A DNA stretch of 16,992 bases from an uncultured Gemmatimonadota bacterium (GTDB lineage Bacteria; Gemmatimonadota; Gemmatimonadetes; Gemmatimonadales; GWC2-71-9), in assembly GCA_937961295.1 (NCBI GenBank), contig CALGOK010000047.1:1-16992 (forward strand). The letters are read 5' to 3'. Under the pieces are notes generated by a model. That model was not told where the DNA came from and ran no database searches. It was given only the letters and a program-made list of their open reading frames with translations. The position numbers and the translations under genes are program-made. Each line of letters starts with the position of its first letter. Position 1 is the stretch's first letter. Positions 5,687 through 12,744 of this stretch are shown here, one piece after another.

Positions 5687-7560
5687 TACTCCTCGACGAC
5701 CTCGATCCGCTGCCGCACGAACAGCGAGCCGTTGCCGGCGCGAAGCTCGAGCCACCCCGAGCCTCCGAGTGGCGGGCGCCACAGCACGTCGAGCGTCTCG
5801 CCGATCGACACCGGGTGAAGGCCGGCGTCGGAGGTCTGCTGCCACGGCGGCAGCGTAAAGCCGTCCTTGGCCACCGTGCGCCACGGCCGGGCATTCTCGT
5901 CCGCCACGAAGCGGTAGCCCACTGCGGGGTTGCCGAGCGTCAGATTCATGAACCGGAGCCGGTACTCCTGATTGGCGCGCAGCGTGTCGGGCGGAAGCTC
6001 CTCGAGGTGGTTGATGCGCACCAGCAGCTCGCCGTTGGCGAAGTCGAGCGCGTTGTGGGCGAGGTAGACCCGCTCTCGTGCAGGTTCGTATGCGGCGGGA
6101 TCGTCCACCACGACGATCGGCCCGGCGAGTCCCTTGGCCTGCTGGTTGAGGTCCGACATGTGGGTGTGGTACATGTAGGAGCCGCTGCGCGGCACGGTCA
6201 CCCGCGCCACGAACGAGTCGCCCGGCATGATCGGCGGCGTGGGCATGTGGGCGTAGCCGCCGACCCCGACCACGCCGTCGCTGTAGGCGTTGATCTCGAT
6301 GCCGTGCCAGTGGATGCTGGTGGCCTCGGGGGTGGTGTTGACGATCACCACGTCGGTGGGCTGGTCGCGCTGGAACACCAGCAGCGGCGCCGGCCCGGGC
6401 GGGAGCACCACCCCGCTGCCGTCGTCCAGCTGGTACCCGTATCGCCGGTCCATGATCACCGTGTCCGCGGTCGCGGTGATCAGCAGGCGCATGGTCCGCT
6501 CGACCGGTCGCGCCGCGGGTTGCCTGCCTCGCGCCGCGACGTTGGTCACCATCATCAACCCGCCCATGTGGTGCTCGACATGGTGCGCCGCGTCGTCGTT
6601 GGTCGCGCCGAACGCCGCTTCCATGAAGTACGGCAATCCGCCGGGCCACTCCGCGCCGAGGGGCGAATTCATCATCGCGTGGAACGAAAGGTGGCAGTGG
6701 AAGAGCCACCCACCGGGCCGGTCTGGCGACCACGTGATCAACCGCGTCGACCCCGAGGCCATGTTCTCGGTGACCGTCATCCGGCGTGCGCGCGGCGTGA
6801 GGGCGGTGTCGAGCTGCCAGTCGCCCGCGGCATCCACGCGGAAGAAGAACCCATGCAGGTGCATCGGGTGGGTGCGATCGGAGGCATTGATGAGCCGCCA
6901 GCGCACCGAGTCGCCGACGGTGGCCGCCATCCGCTCGGTGTGCGGCCAGGGCCGGCCGTTGATGTTGAGGATCTCGCCGGCCACCTCGAGCCCGCTGTCA
7001 CCCGGGAGCCGCTCATTCATCAGGTCGATCAGCAGGATCCGGTCGGCCGGCACCGGTCCGGCCGGCGGATCGACCACGAAGGCGCCGTTGAGCAGGCCGT
7101 CGTCGAAGAGGCGCTCGTCCAGCGGCGTTCCCGCGCGTGCACCCCAGTAGAAGAAGGTTCCCTCGCGATCGGCCATGAACGTGGTGCGCACGGTTGCGCC
7201 CGGGAGCACCAGCAACGAGTCGAGGACCTCCAGGCCGTCGCGCGCCGCCAGGCCGTGCACCGCGAAGGTGTCGGTCGTGGTGTTCGCCACGCTCACGGCA
7301 ATGCGGGCACCCTGCCGCACCCGCAGCAGCGGTCCCGGCGTGGTCGGCGCCTTCCCCTTCTCGGCGAAGGCCAGCACCGATGTGCCGGCGCGATCGGCGC
7401 CGTTGGGATGCCACATCCCGCGGCGGATCTCGAGGTCGAGCACCACCTCGCGGCCGGTGAACCGCCCGGCGGGAAGGGTGTTGTCGTGCCAGGTGACGCG
7501 GGGGAGCGAATCGGGCGAGGACGCGAACGCGGAGAGCGCGAGCACGGCGTGGGCGAGCAC
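5686..7560 (-). CDS. Exported multicopper oxidase with permuted domain order
   Basis: A 624-residue protein with a short signal peptide (MLAHAVLALSAFA, 1-13). Four cupredoxin-like regions can be read. D1 (about 75-165) lacks copper ligands: VHGL and FYWGA stand where HxHG and HxH are expected. D2 (about 205-345) has HPMHLHG (231-237) and FHCHLSFH (287-294, type-1 Cys289). D3 (about 385-490) has SIHWHG (415-420) and YHTH (464-467). D4 (about 500-620) has no ligand motif. The full set for the type-1 and trinuclear sites is present, but the HPxHLHG/HCH half precedes the HWHG/HTH half, the reverse of canonical laccases and CueO. The usual axial Met five residues after His294 is absent; Met296 and Met297 are nearby. 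Such enzymes oxidise phenols, metals such as Cu(I) or Mn(II), or amines in the periplasm; the substrate is unknown. The start is GTG at 7560 with GGGAGG 4 nt upstream. Confidence 0.9.
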   Translation of the reverse strand: MLAHAVLALSAFASSPDSLPRVTWHDNTLPAGRFTGREVVLDLEIRRGMWHPNGADRAGTSVLAFAEKGKAPTTPGPLLRVRQGARIAVSVANTTTDTFAVHGLAARDGLEVLDSLLVLPGATVRTTFMADREGTFFYWGARAGTPLDERLFDDGLLNGAFVVDPPAGPVPADRILLIDLMNERLPGDSGLEVAGEILNINGRPWPHTERMAATVGDSVRWRLINASDRTHPMHLHGFFFRVDAAGDWQLDTALTPRARRMTVTENMASGSTRLITWSPDRPGGWLFHCHLSFHAMMNSPLGAEWPGGLPYFMEAAFGATNDDAAHHVEHHMGGLMMVTNVAARGRQPAARPVERTMRLLITATADTVIMDRRYGYQLDDGSGVVLPPGPAPLLVFQRDQPTDVVIVNTTPEATSIHWHGIEINAYSDGVVGVGGYAHMPTPPIMPGDSFVARVTVPRSGSYMYHTHMSDLNQQAKGLAGPIVVVDDPAAYEPARERVYLAHNALDFANGELLVRINHLEELPPDTLRANQEYRLRFMNLTLGNPAVGYRFVADENARPWRTVAKDGFTLPPWQQTSDAGLHPVSIGETLDVLWRPPLGGSGWLELRAGNGSLFVRQRIEVVEE

Positions 7561-7616
7561 GGAGCCTCCCGGAGGCCGGTCGAGGGATCCTACAGGGTAC
7601 TGCGATGTCCGAAGAA

Positions 7617-7690
7617 GCGACAGCGCGAGGGGCGAAGGGCGAGGGGCGGAAGGTCGTCCGCGCTTCGCCCTTCGCCCCTCGCGCTGTCGC
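7617..7690 (-). repeat. Heptad-built inverted repeat after the exporter operon (GCGARGG class, 26-bp perfect stem)
   Basis: Positions 7617-7642 and 7665-7690 are perfect reverse complements. The outer cap is GCGACAGC, followed by 7-bp units GCGAGGG and GCGAAGG. Beyond the perfect stem each arm continues with another unit of the same kind, and the loop is about 22 nt. The stop-proximal arm overlaps the final base of the permease TAG (7692-7690), again giving TAGCGACA. This is the last hairpin of the four-gene exporter operon and lies in the leader region of the multicopper oxidase gene. Confidence 0.85.
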
Positions 7691-8955
7691 TATCCGGCCA
7701 TCGCCTCCACCGGATCGAGCCGCGCCGCGCGCCGGGCCGGGTACCAGCCGAACAGCAGCCCCACCACCAGCGCGAATCCCAGGGCGAACGCCACTCCCGG
7801 CCAGTGGAGCGGAATGGTGAACACCTTGCCGAACTGCGCGCCGATCCACGTGGTGAGGACGATCAGTCCCATCCCGGCGCCGATGCCGCCCACCGCGCCG
7901 AGCGCGGCCAGCGTGAGCGACTCCGCAAGGAACAGGCTGCGGATGTGGCCATCGTCAGCGCCCAGCGCCTTCATGATCCCGATCTCGCGCACCCGCTCGC
8001 GCACCGAGATGAGCAGCACCGAGAAGAGCCCGATGCCGCCCACCAGGATGGTGACCACCGAGATCGCATACATCACGCTGTTCCAACCGCCGAGGATGCT
8101 GTCCGCCATGGCCAGGTCGGAGAGCACGTCGGCGGCCTCGTTCTCCAGCTCGTAGTCGGTCGCACCGAGGTGCCGCTGGCGCACCAGCAGGTCGGCGCGC
8201 CGGAGCATCTCGCCCACGTCGCCACCCGCCACGGCGGTGACCAGCATCCCGTCGATGCGCGACGGCGGGCGGTAGTAGCGCTGCAGGTGCGTCCACGGGA
8301 CGTACACCCGGCGCGACACCCATGAGAAGTCGATCGGTGCCATCTCGAAGCGCTGCGGCGCGATCACCCCGATCACCGTCATCCGGGTGCCGTCGAGCGT
8401 GATCGCGCGCCCGATCGGTGACACCGCGCCGAACAGGTCGCGGGCGGTCTCCTCGCCCACCACGGCCACGCGCGCGGCGTGGGCGATGTCGAGCGCGCGG
8501 AACTCGCGCCCGGCGACCACCTCGAAGTTGCGGAGGGTGAGGAACCCCTCGGCGATCCCCTCGACGGGGATGTTCCGCCGCCCGGCCGGTCCGGTCGCGA
8601 GCAGGTTGCCGCCCCACACCCGCGGGTGCACCGAGGCCACGCCGGGCATCGCCGCCACCGCCTCGGCGTCGCTGATCCGGAGCCCGGGATGCCGCAGGTC
8701 CACCGCGCGCGTCGCGTCGCTCCGCGGCCCGCGATCGGCAAACTGGATCGATCGCGGAAAGCCGATCGACTCGAGGTCGCGATAGGCCATCTCCTTCATC
8801 CCCACCGCGATCGAGGTGAGCGACACCAGCGACGCCGCACCGAACACGATCCCCGAGAGGGTGAGCAGCGAGCGCAGCGGGTGCGCGAGGATCTGGCGCA
8901 GCGCGTCGCCGAACAGCTCGGCCGTCGCGGAGAGGCGGCCCTGGCGATCAGCCAT
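7690..8955 (-). CDS. MacB/FtsX-type ABC transporter permease (second of pair)
   Basis: A 421-residue permease with the MacB topology. A cytosolic N-terminal helix and TM1 (about 28-52, LLTLSGIVFGAASLVSLTSI) are followed by a large periplasmic MacB-core domain (about 53-285). Three C-terminal TM segments follow (about 295-325, 345-372 and 383-405). The FtsX signature RVREIGIMKALGAD sits in the cytosolic loop, and the end reads YPARRAARLDPVEAMAG, the usual 'YPAxxAxxLxPxEALR'-like coupling region. It is the distal gene of an exporter operon; its ATG lies inside the end of the upstream permease gene (8-bp overlap), so translation is coupled. It differs clearly from the partner permease in the periplasmic part. 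The likely role is one half of a heterodimeric mechanotransmission-type exporter; the substrate (peptide, lipoprotein or drug) cannot be told from the sequence. Confidence 0.92.
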   Translation of the reverse strand: MADRQGRLSATAELFGDALRQILAHPLRSLLTLSGIVFGAASLVSLTSIAVGMKEMAYRDLESIGFPRSIQFADRGPRSDATRAVDLRHPGLRISDAEAVAAMPGVASVHPRVWGGNLLATGPAGRRNIPVEGIAEGFLTLRNFEVVAGREFRALDIAHAARVAVVGEETARDLFGAVSPIGRAITLDGTRMTVIGVIAPQRFEMAPIDFSWVSRRVYVPWTHLQRYYRPPSRIDGMLVTAVAGGDVGEMLRRADLLVRQRHLGATDYELENEAADVLSDLAMADSILGGWNSVMYAISVVTILVGGIGLFSVLLISVRERVREIGIMKALGADDGHIRSLFLAESLTLAALGAVGGIGAGMGLIVLTTWIGAQFGKVFTIPLHWPGVAFALGFALVVGLLFGWYPARRAARLDPVEAMAG

Positions 8956-10171
8956 AGCGGAGCGCCTCCACCGGCGAGAGCCGCCCGGCGCGGAGCGCGG
9001 GATAGAGCCCGGCCACCATCCCCACCACCGCCGAGGTCACCACCGCGAGCGTGGCGATCGCCGGCGTCACCACCGCGGGGAGCTGCATGAGGTAGCCCAC
9101 CGTGCCGGTGAGCGCGGTGCCCAGCGCCAGGCCGAGCAGCCCGCCCAGTAGCGTCACCACCATCGCCTCGGCGAGCACGTGGGTGAACACCCCGCCGGCC
9201 GTGGCACCGAGCGCCATCCTGGTGCCGAACTCGCGGACCCGCTCGACCACCGAGGCAAGCAGGATGTTGGCGATCACGATCCCGCCGGTGAACAGCGACA
9301 CCGCGCCCACCACCAGGAAGATGTAGTTGAACAGCAGCATGAACTCGGCCGAGTCGCCGTCGGCGAACGACCCCGAGGGGCGGATCTCGAAGTCCTCCAC
9401 GCCGTGCTGCGCGTACAGGAGGGAGCGGATCTCATCGACCGCCTGCCCCACCATCCCCTCGCGGGCCCGCAACGTCATGAACGACAGGCCGTCGTGGTTG
9501 GTGAACTGCGAGAACGCGGTCGAGATCGGGATGTAGGCCCGCTCGTTGCGATACTCGAGCGCGTTGTCCTCCCACGCCGCGAAGTAGAACTCCTCCCGTT
9601 CGAGCACGCCGACCACCGTGAACTGCTTGCCGTCGATGGTCACCAGCCGGCCGACGGCATTGGCCGCGTCGTCGAACAGCGAGTCGGCGAACTTCCAGCC
9701 CATCACCATCACGCGCGAGCGACGCGCGATGTCGAGGTCGGAGAGCCAGCGACCGGCCATCGGGATGATCGGGTTGATGCGCGCGTAGTCCGGCAGCGTG
9801 CCCATCACCTGGCCGGTGAAGGTGCGCCCGTTGGCCTGGTAGCGCGGGTAGAACTCCCAGCCCGGCGCGAAGGCGTCGAGCGTCCGGCTCCGTGCCATGA
9901 GCAGTTCGGCGTCGCGGTAGGTGAGCCGGTCGGAGGCGAGCGCGCGCGCGTCGGGCGTCGGCGACTGCGGCAGGTCGCCGACGATCACCGTCCCCGCCCC
10001 GCCGACCTCGGCGAGATACTGCTGCGTGAGCGCAGCCTGCCCGCCGAACAGCGCCAGCACCGTGACGATGCTCGCCGTCCCCAGCACGATGCCGAGCAGC
10101 GCGAGCACGGTCTGGCCGATGTGGCGCCGGGCCTCGTCGAGGCCGGTGAGCAGCGACTCGAAGACGTTCAC
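8948..10171 (-). CDS. MacB/FtsX-type ABC transporter permease (first of pair)
   Basis: A 407-residue permease starting at a GTG that overlaps the ATPase stop codon as GTGA. TM1 is near residues 20-42 (QTVLALLGIVLGTASIVTVL). A MacB-like periplasmic domain spans about 43-275, and three C-terminal TM helices lie near 282-306, 330-360 and 370-395. The FtsX-superfamily loop reads RVREFGTRMALGAT and the C-terminus YPALRAGRLSPVEALRYG. Two consecutive, divergent permease genes served by one ATPase gene suggest a heterodimer; canonical MacB is instead a homodimer with the ATPase fused to the permease. It acts in the inner membrane together with the upstream adaptor lipoprotein. Confidence 0.92.
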   Translation of the reverse strand: MNVFESLLTGLDEARRHIGQTVLALLGIVLGTASIVTVLALFGGQAALTQQYLAEVGGAGTVIVGDLPQSPTPDARALASDRLTYRDAELLMARSRTLDAFAPGWEFYPRYQANGRTFTGQVMGTLPDYARINPIIPMAGRWLSDLDIARRSRVMVMGWKFADSLFDDAANAVGRLVTIDGKQFTVVGVLEREEFYFAAWEDNALEYRNERAYIPISTAFSQFTNHDGLSFMTLRAREGMVGQAVDEIRSLLYAQHGVEDFEIRPSGSFADGDSAEFMLLFNYIFLVVGAVSLFTGGIVIANILLASVVERVREFGTRMALGATAGGVFTHVLAEAMVVTLLGGLLGLALGTALTGTVGYLMQLPAVVTPAIATLAVVTSAVVGMVAGLYPALRAGRLSPVEALRYG

Positions 10172-10842
10172 GCCACGACCTGGCCGTCGGCGATCTGGAT
10201 GATCCGCTCGGCGCGCTCGGCCACCAGCGGATCGTGGGTCACCAGGATCACGGTGTGCCCGGCAGCGTGCAGCGCCTCGAAGGTGCGCATCACCTCGCCG
10301 CCGGCCTTGGAGTCGAGGTTGCCGGTCGGCTCGTCGGCCATCAGGATCGCGGGCTCCCCCACCAGCGCGCGGGCGATCGCCACCCGCTGGCGCTCGCCAC
10401 CGGACAGTTCCTCCGGGCGGTGGCCAATGCGGTGACCGAGCCCCAGGTGCTCCAGCCCGGCAACGGCGCGCCGCTTGCGCTCCTTGCGCGGCACGCCCCC
10501 GCGATACTTCAGCGGCAGCGCGACGTTCTCCTCGATGGTGAGCCGCGGCATCAGGTTGAAGGTCTGGAACACGAACCCGACCTTGCGATTGCGGACCTGG
10601 GCGAGCCGCTTGCCCGCCAGCGCACTCACGTCCTCCCCGTCGAGCTGGTAGCGCCCCGCGGTGGGGGTGTCGAGGCAGCCGAGCAGGTGCATGAGGGTGC
10701 TCTTGCCGGAACCCGATGGGCCGACGATGGCCACGAACTCGCCCGGCTGCACGTCGACATCCACGCCGCGCAGCGCGGGCACGTCCACCCGGCCGAGGCG
10801 ATAGGTCTTGGCGAGGCCGCGGGCCTCGATCAGCGCCGGCAT
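10168..10842 (-). CDS. ABC transporter ATPase of the MacB/LolD type
   Basis: A 224-residue nucleotide-binding protein. It has Walker A GPSGSGKST (41-49), the Q-loop Gln93 in FVFQTFNLMPRLT, signature LSGGERQRVAIARAL (146-160), Walker B ILMADEPTGNLD (166-177) and the switch His203 in VTHD. The 'FQTFNLMPRLTIEENVALPL' and 'DEPTGNLDS' blocks are typical of the MacB/LolD/FtsE clade. The start is the ATG at 10842, which shares one base with the adaptor stop codon (TGATG); a longer frame reaching 10938 would read through the adaptor gene. It overlaps the downstream permease by 4 bp. It powers the export complex from the cytosolic side. Confidence 0.95.
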   Translation of the reverse strand: MPALIEARGLAKTYRLGRVDVPALRGVDVDVQPGEFVAIVGPSGSGKSTLMHLLGCLDTPTAGRYQLDGEDVSALAGKRLAQVRNRKVGFVFQTFNLMPRLTIEENVALPLKYRGGVPRKERKRRAVAGLEHLGLGHRIGHRPEELSGGERQRVAIARALVGEPAILMADEPTGNLDSKAGGEVMRTFEALHAAGHTVILVTHDPLVAERAERIIQIADGQVVA

Positions 10843-11957
10843 CAGCGGCTCACGCGCGCCGCCCGCTCGGCGGCCGCTACCGGGTCCTCCAGTGCCACCG
10901 AATCGCCGGGAGCCAGCCCGCTCAGCACCTCCACCCACGACAGGTCGCCCAGGCCGAGCTCCACCGGTGTCCGCTCGGGGCGGCCGTTCACCAGCTTGTG
11001 CACGATCGGCTGCCCCTCGGAGAGGAACACCGCCTCGACCGGGATCCGCACCACGTCGTCGCGCGCCGGTCCCGTGATCCGCACGTTGGCGGTCATCCCC
11101 GGGCGGAGCACGCCGAAATCCCCGCGCACCGCGATCTCCACGTCGAACACGCGCACCCGCTCCTGCTGACGCGCCGCCGGCGGCACCAGTCGCACCACCC
11201 CGTGCACGGTGTCGCCCGGGAAGGCATCGACCGTCAGTGACACCGAGTCGCCCTGCGACACCTTGGCGATGTCCACCTCATTGACCGCTGCCTTGACGCG
11301 CAGCGACGAGAGGTCGGCGATGGTGAAGAGCTCGGTGCCGCCGCCGAACGTGGAGGTGCCGCCGACCACCGTCTCGCCCTCCTCGACGCCGCGCATGATG
11401 ATGACGCCGCCGGTGGGTGCGGTGATCGCGGCACGCTGGGTCCGGTCGCTCGCCGAGACGCCGCTCTCCTCCACCAGGCGCAGCTGCTCCTCGGCGGCGG
11501 CGAGCGCGTTCTCCGCCTGGCGCCACGACGACTCCTTCTGGTCGGCCTCCTCGCGCGTGATGCCGCCCGTGGGCAGCAGCTGAGCCGCCCGCTCGTGCTC
11601 GGTGCGGGCACGGTCGCGCGCGATCTGCGCCGTCACGATGTCGGCGCGGAGTCGGGCGAGAGAGTTGGCCTGGGCGATGTCGGGGACGATGCGCGCGAGC
11701 AGCTGGCCCGGCGCGACGCGCGCACCTTCGCGCACCAGCAGCCGCTCCACCACGCCGGAGATCGGCGACTTGACCACGATCTGCCGCTCGGGCTCGACTA
11801 CCCCGGTCTCCTCGACGAAGACCTGGATCGCACCGCGCTCGACGACACCGACCCGGTACGGGCGCGCCCCGGCCGACTCGTCGGCGCCGACGTTGGAGCA
11901 GGCAGCCACCGCACCAGCGGCGGCCGCAGCGAGGAAGGGGGCGGCGGAGAACCGCAT
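10842..11957 (-). CDS. Periplasmic adaptor lipoprotein of the MacA/HlyD type
   Basis: A 371-residue membrane-fusion protein. It opens MRFSAAPFLAAAAAGAVAAC, a signal peptide ending in a lipobox-like AVAAC with Cys20 as the predicted lipidated residue. A barrel-sandwich (lipoyl-like) half (VVKSPISGVVERLLVREGARVAPGQ, cut here as VVKSPISGVV at 61-70 and REGARVAPGQ at 76-85) is followed by an alpha-hairpin (about 92-168). The second lipoyl half has ITAPTGGVIIMRGV (178-191), then a beta-barrel domain and the membrane-proximal domain (RPGMTANVRI, 286-295). It links the permease pair to an outer-membrane TolC duct. The start is the ATG at 11957 with GGAGG 7 nt upstream; the ATG at 11975 would place the ribosome-binding site inside the gene. 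It is the first gene of the operon adaptor-ATPase-permease-permease, with a candidate ECF promoter about 30 nt upstream. Confidence 0.93.
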   Translation of the reverse strand: MRFSAAPFLAAAAAGAVAACSNVGADESAGARPYRVGVVERGAIQVFVEETGVVEPERQIVVKSPISGVVERLLVREGARVAPGQLLARIVPDIAQANSLARLRADIVTAQIARDRARTEHERAAQLLPTGGITREEADQKESSWRQAENALAAAEEQLRLVEESGVSASDRTQRAAITAPTGGVIIMRGVEEGETVVGGTSTFGGGTELFTIADLSSLRVKAAVNEVDIAKVSQGDSVSLTVDAFPGDTVHGVVRLVPPAARQQERVRVFDVEIAVRGDFGVLRPGMTANVRITGPARDDVVRIPVEAVFLSEGQPIVHKLVNGRPERTPVELGLGDLSWVEVLSGLAPGDSVALEDPVAAAERAARVSR

Positions 11958-11994
11958 CGGACATCCTCCGGGCAACGGGGGGAGATGCCCGAAG

Positions 11995-12021
11995 GACGGG
12001 GGATGGGCGGGGAAAGTTTCA
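11995..12021 (-). promoter_or_regulatory. Candidate ECF-sigma promoter of the exporter operon
   Basis: On the minus strand TGAAAC (12021-12016) is followed after exactly 17 bp by CGTC (11998-11995). This matches the ECF-family consensus known from SigW and SigM type regulons (TGAAAC or TGNAAC, 16-17 bp, CGTA or CGTC). Transcription would start near 11988, leaving a leader of about 30 nt with GGAGG before the adaptor ATG at 11957. Position and spacing fit; a chance match in GC-rich DNA cannot be excluded. Confidence 0.45.
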
Positions 12022-12049
12022 GATTGGGACGGGGAAGGGAGGAGGCCTC

Positions 12050-12150
12050 GGTCGTTGGTCGTTGGTCGTTCGCTGGTCCCGGCAAGTTCCCGAGTTCAGG
12101 ACACCGCGAACCGGTGCTCACACCCAACGGCCAACGACCAACGGCCAACG
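12050..12150 (-). repeat. Heptad-built inverted repeat after the Pro12 lipoprotein gene (GTTGGTC class)
   Basis: The left arm has three consecutive copies of GGTCGTT (12050-12056, 12057-12063, 12064-12070) and then a degenerate copy. The right arm (12124-12150), read on the minus strand, is made of units GTTGGCC and GTTGGTC in the same 7-bp period. The arms pair around a loop of about 50 nt. The stop-proximal arm begins 5 nt after the lipoprotein stop codon (12158-12156). The remaining non-coding DNA to 11957 holds the exporter promoter and leader. Confidence 0.78.
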
Positions 12151-12155
12151 CCCCG

Positions 12156-12596
12156 CTACGGCGCCCGCGTCCCCCCCAGCGTCCCGATCACGACCTGCTG
12201 CGAGTCGGGATAGTCATAGGTCGCCACCAGCTTGCCGGTCAGGCCGCCGTCGGCGAGCACCGACGCGGTGCGCACCTGCACGATGACGTTGTCGCGCAGG
12301 ATGCTGCGATACTTCTCCGAGAGCAGGACCAGCGAGTCGCCGCGCAGCGACGCCGTCATCGGGATCGAATCGCGACCGGCAAGTCGCATGAACCAGCCGG
12401 TGCCGTCGGGATTGCCCCGGAGCTCCGAGGGCACCGAGTCGGCCACGCCTTCGAGCCGGTTCACCACCATCCAGTGTCCAGCGAAATCGGCGAAGGTCGG
12501 CGGCGGCGGGGGAGGCGGCGGGGGAGGCGGCGGTTCCTCGGCGCAGCCGATGACGACCACAGCCAGGGCAGCAGGAAGCAGGCAGAGGCGACGCAT
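12156..12596 (-). CDS. Hypothetical lipoprotein with a 12-proline spacer
   Basis: A 146-residue protein I do not recognise by family. It opens MRRLCLLPAALAVVVIGC, a lipoprotein signal peptide with Cys18 as the modified residue (VVIGC lipobox). Residues 22-33 are twelve consecutive prolines, a rigid spacer. The remainder (34-146) looks beta-rich: FADFAGHWMVVNRLEGV, GTGWFMRLAGRDSIPMTASL, DSLVLLSEKYRSILRDNV and GLTGKLVATYDYPDS suggest a small beta-barrel or lipocalin-like fold, but this is a guess from strand periodicity. The start is the ATG at 12596 with GGAG 7 nt upstream; the frame stays open to 13082 only as a shadow of the divergent gene. It is divergent from the cupredoxin gene across 148 bp (12597-12744), where I see no convincing promoter. 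Confidence 0.8.
   Translation of the reverse strand: MRRLCLLPAALAVVVIGCAEEPPPPPPPPPPPPTFADFAGHWMVVNRLEGVADSVPSELRGNPDGTGWFMRLAGRDSIPMTASLRGDSLVLLSEKYRSILRDNVIVQVRTASVLADGGLTGKLVATYDYPDSQQVVIGTLGGTRAP
12498..12533. repeat. 12-bp tandem repeat encoding the Pro12 run
   Basis: Two exact copies of CGGCGGGGGAGG (12504-12515 and 12516-12527) are flanked by CGG triplets. On the coding strand this is a four-codon unit of proline codons (CCT CCC CCG CCG). Changes by whole units would lengthen or shorten the spacer without a frameshift. Confidence 0.8.
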
Positions 12597-12744
12597 GCGA
12601 TTCTCCGGCGGCTGGAGGAAGAGCTGGAGCCCACCCGGGACGGCGAAGGTACGCCGCGGTCCGCGACCCGGCAATCGGCGGGGCTGGTCGCGGCGGCCGT
12701 GGGGGCGTATCGTTGCTACCCACTTTTTCCCGCGAGGATCCCGG

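Noticed and set aside
1228..7690. Repeats with GCGARGG units as a CRISPR array
   Set aside because: There are no constant repeats with unique spacers; units are contiguous heptamers in inverted pairs at separate loci, and no cas gene is present.
2999..8325. Long open frames on the plus strand opposite the ALDH, deoC, oxidase and permease genes (667 and 890 codons)
   Set aside because: They are antisense shadows in GC-rich DNA: composition is Arg/His/Gly/Ala-rich without motifs, they run across the repeats, and the minus-strand frames carry complete catalytic motifs.
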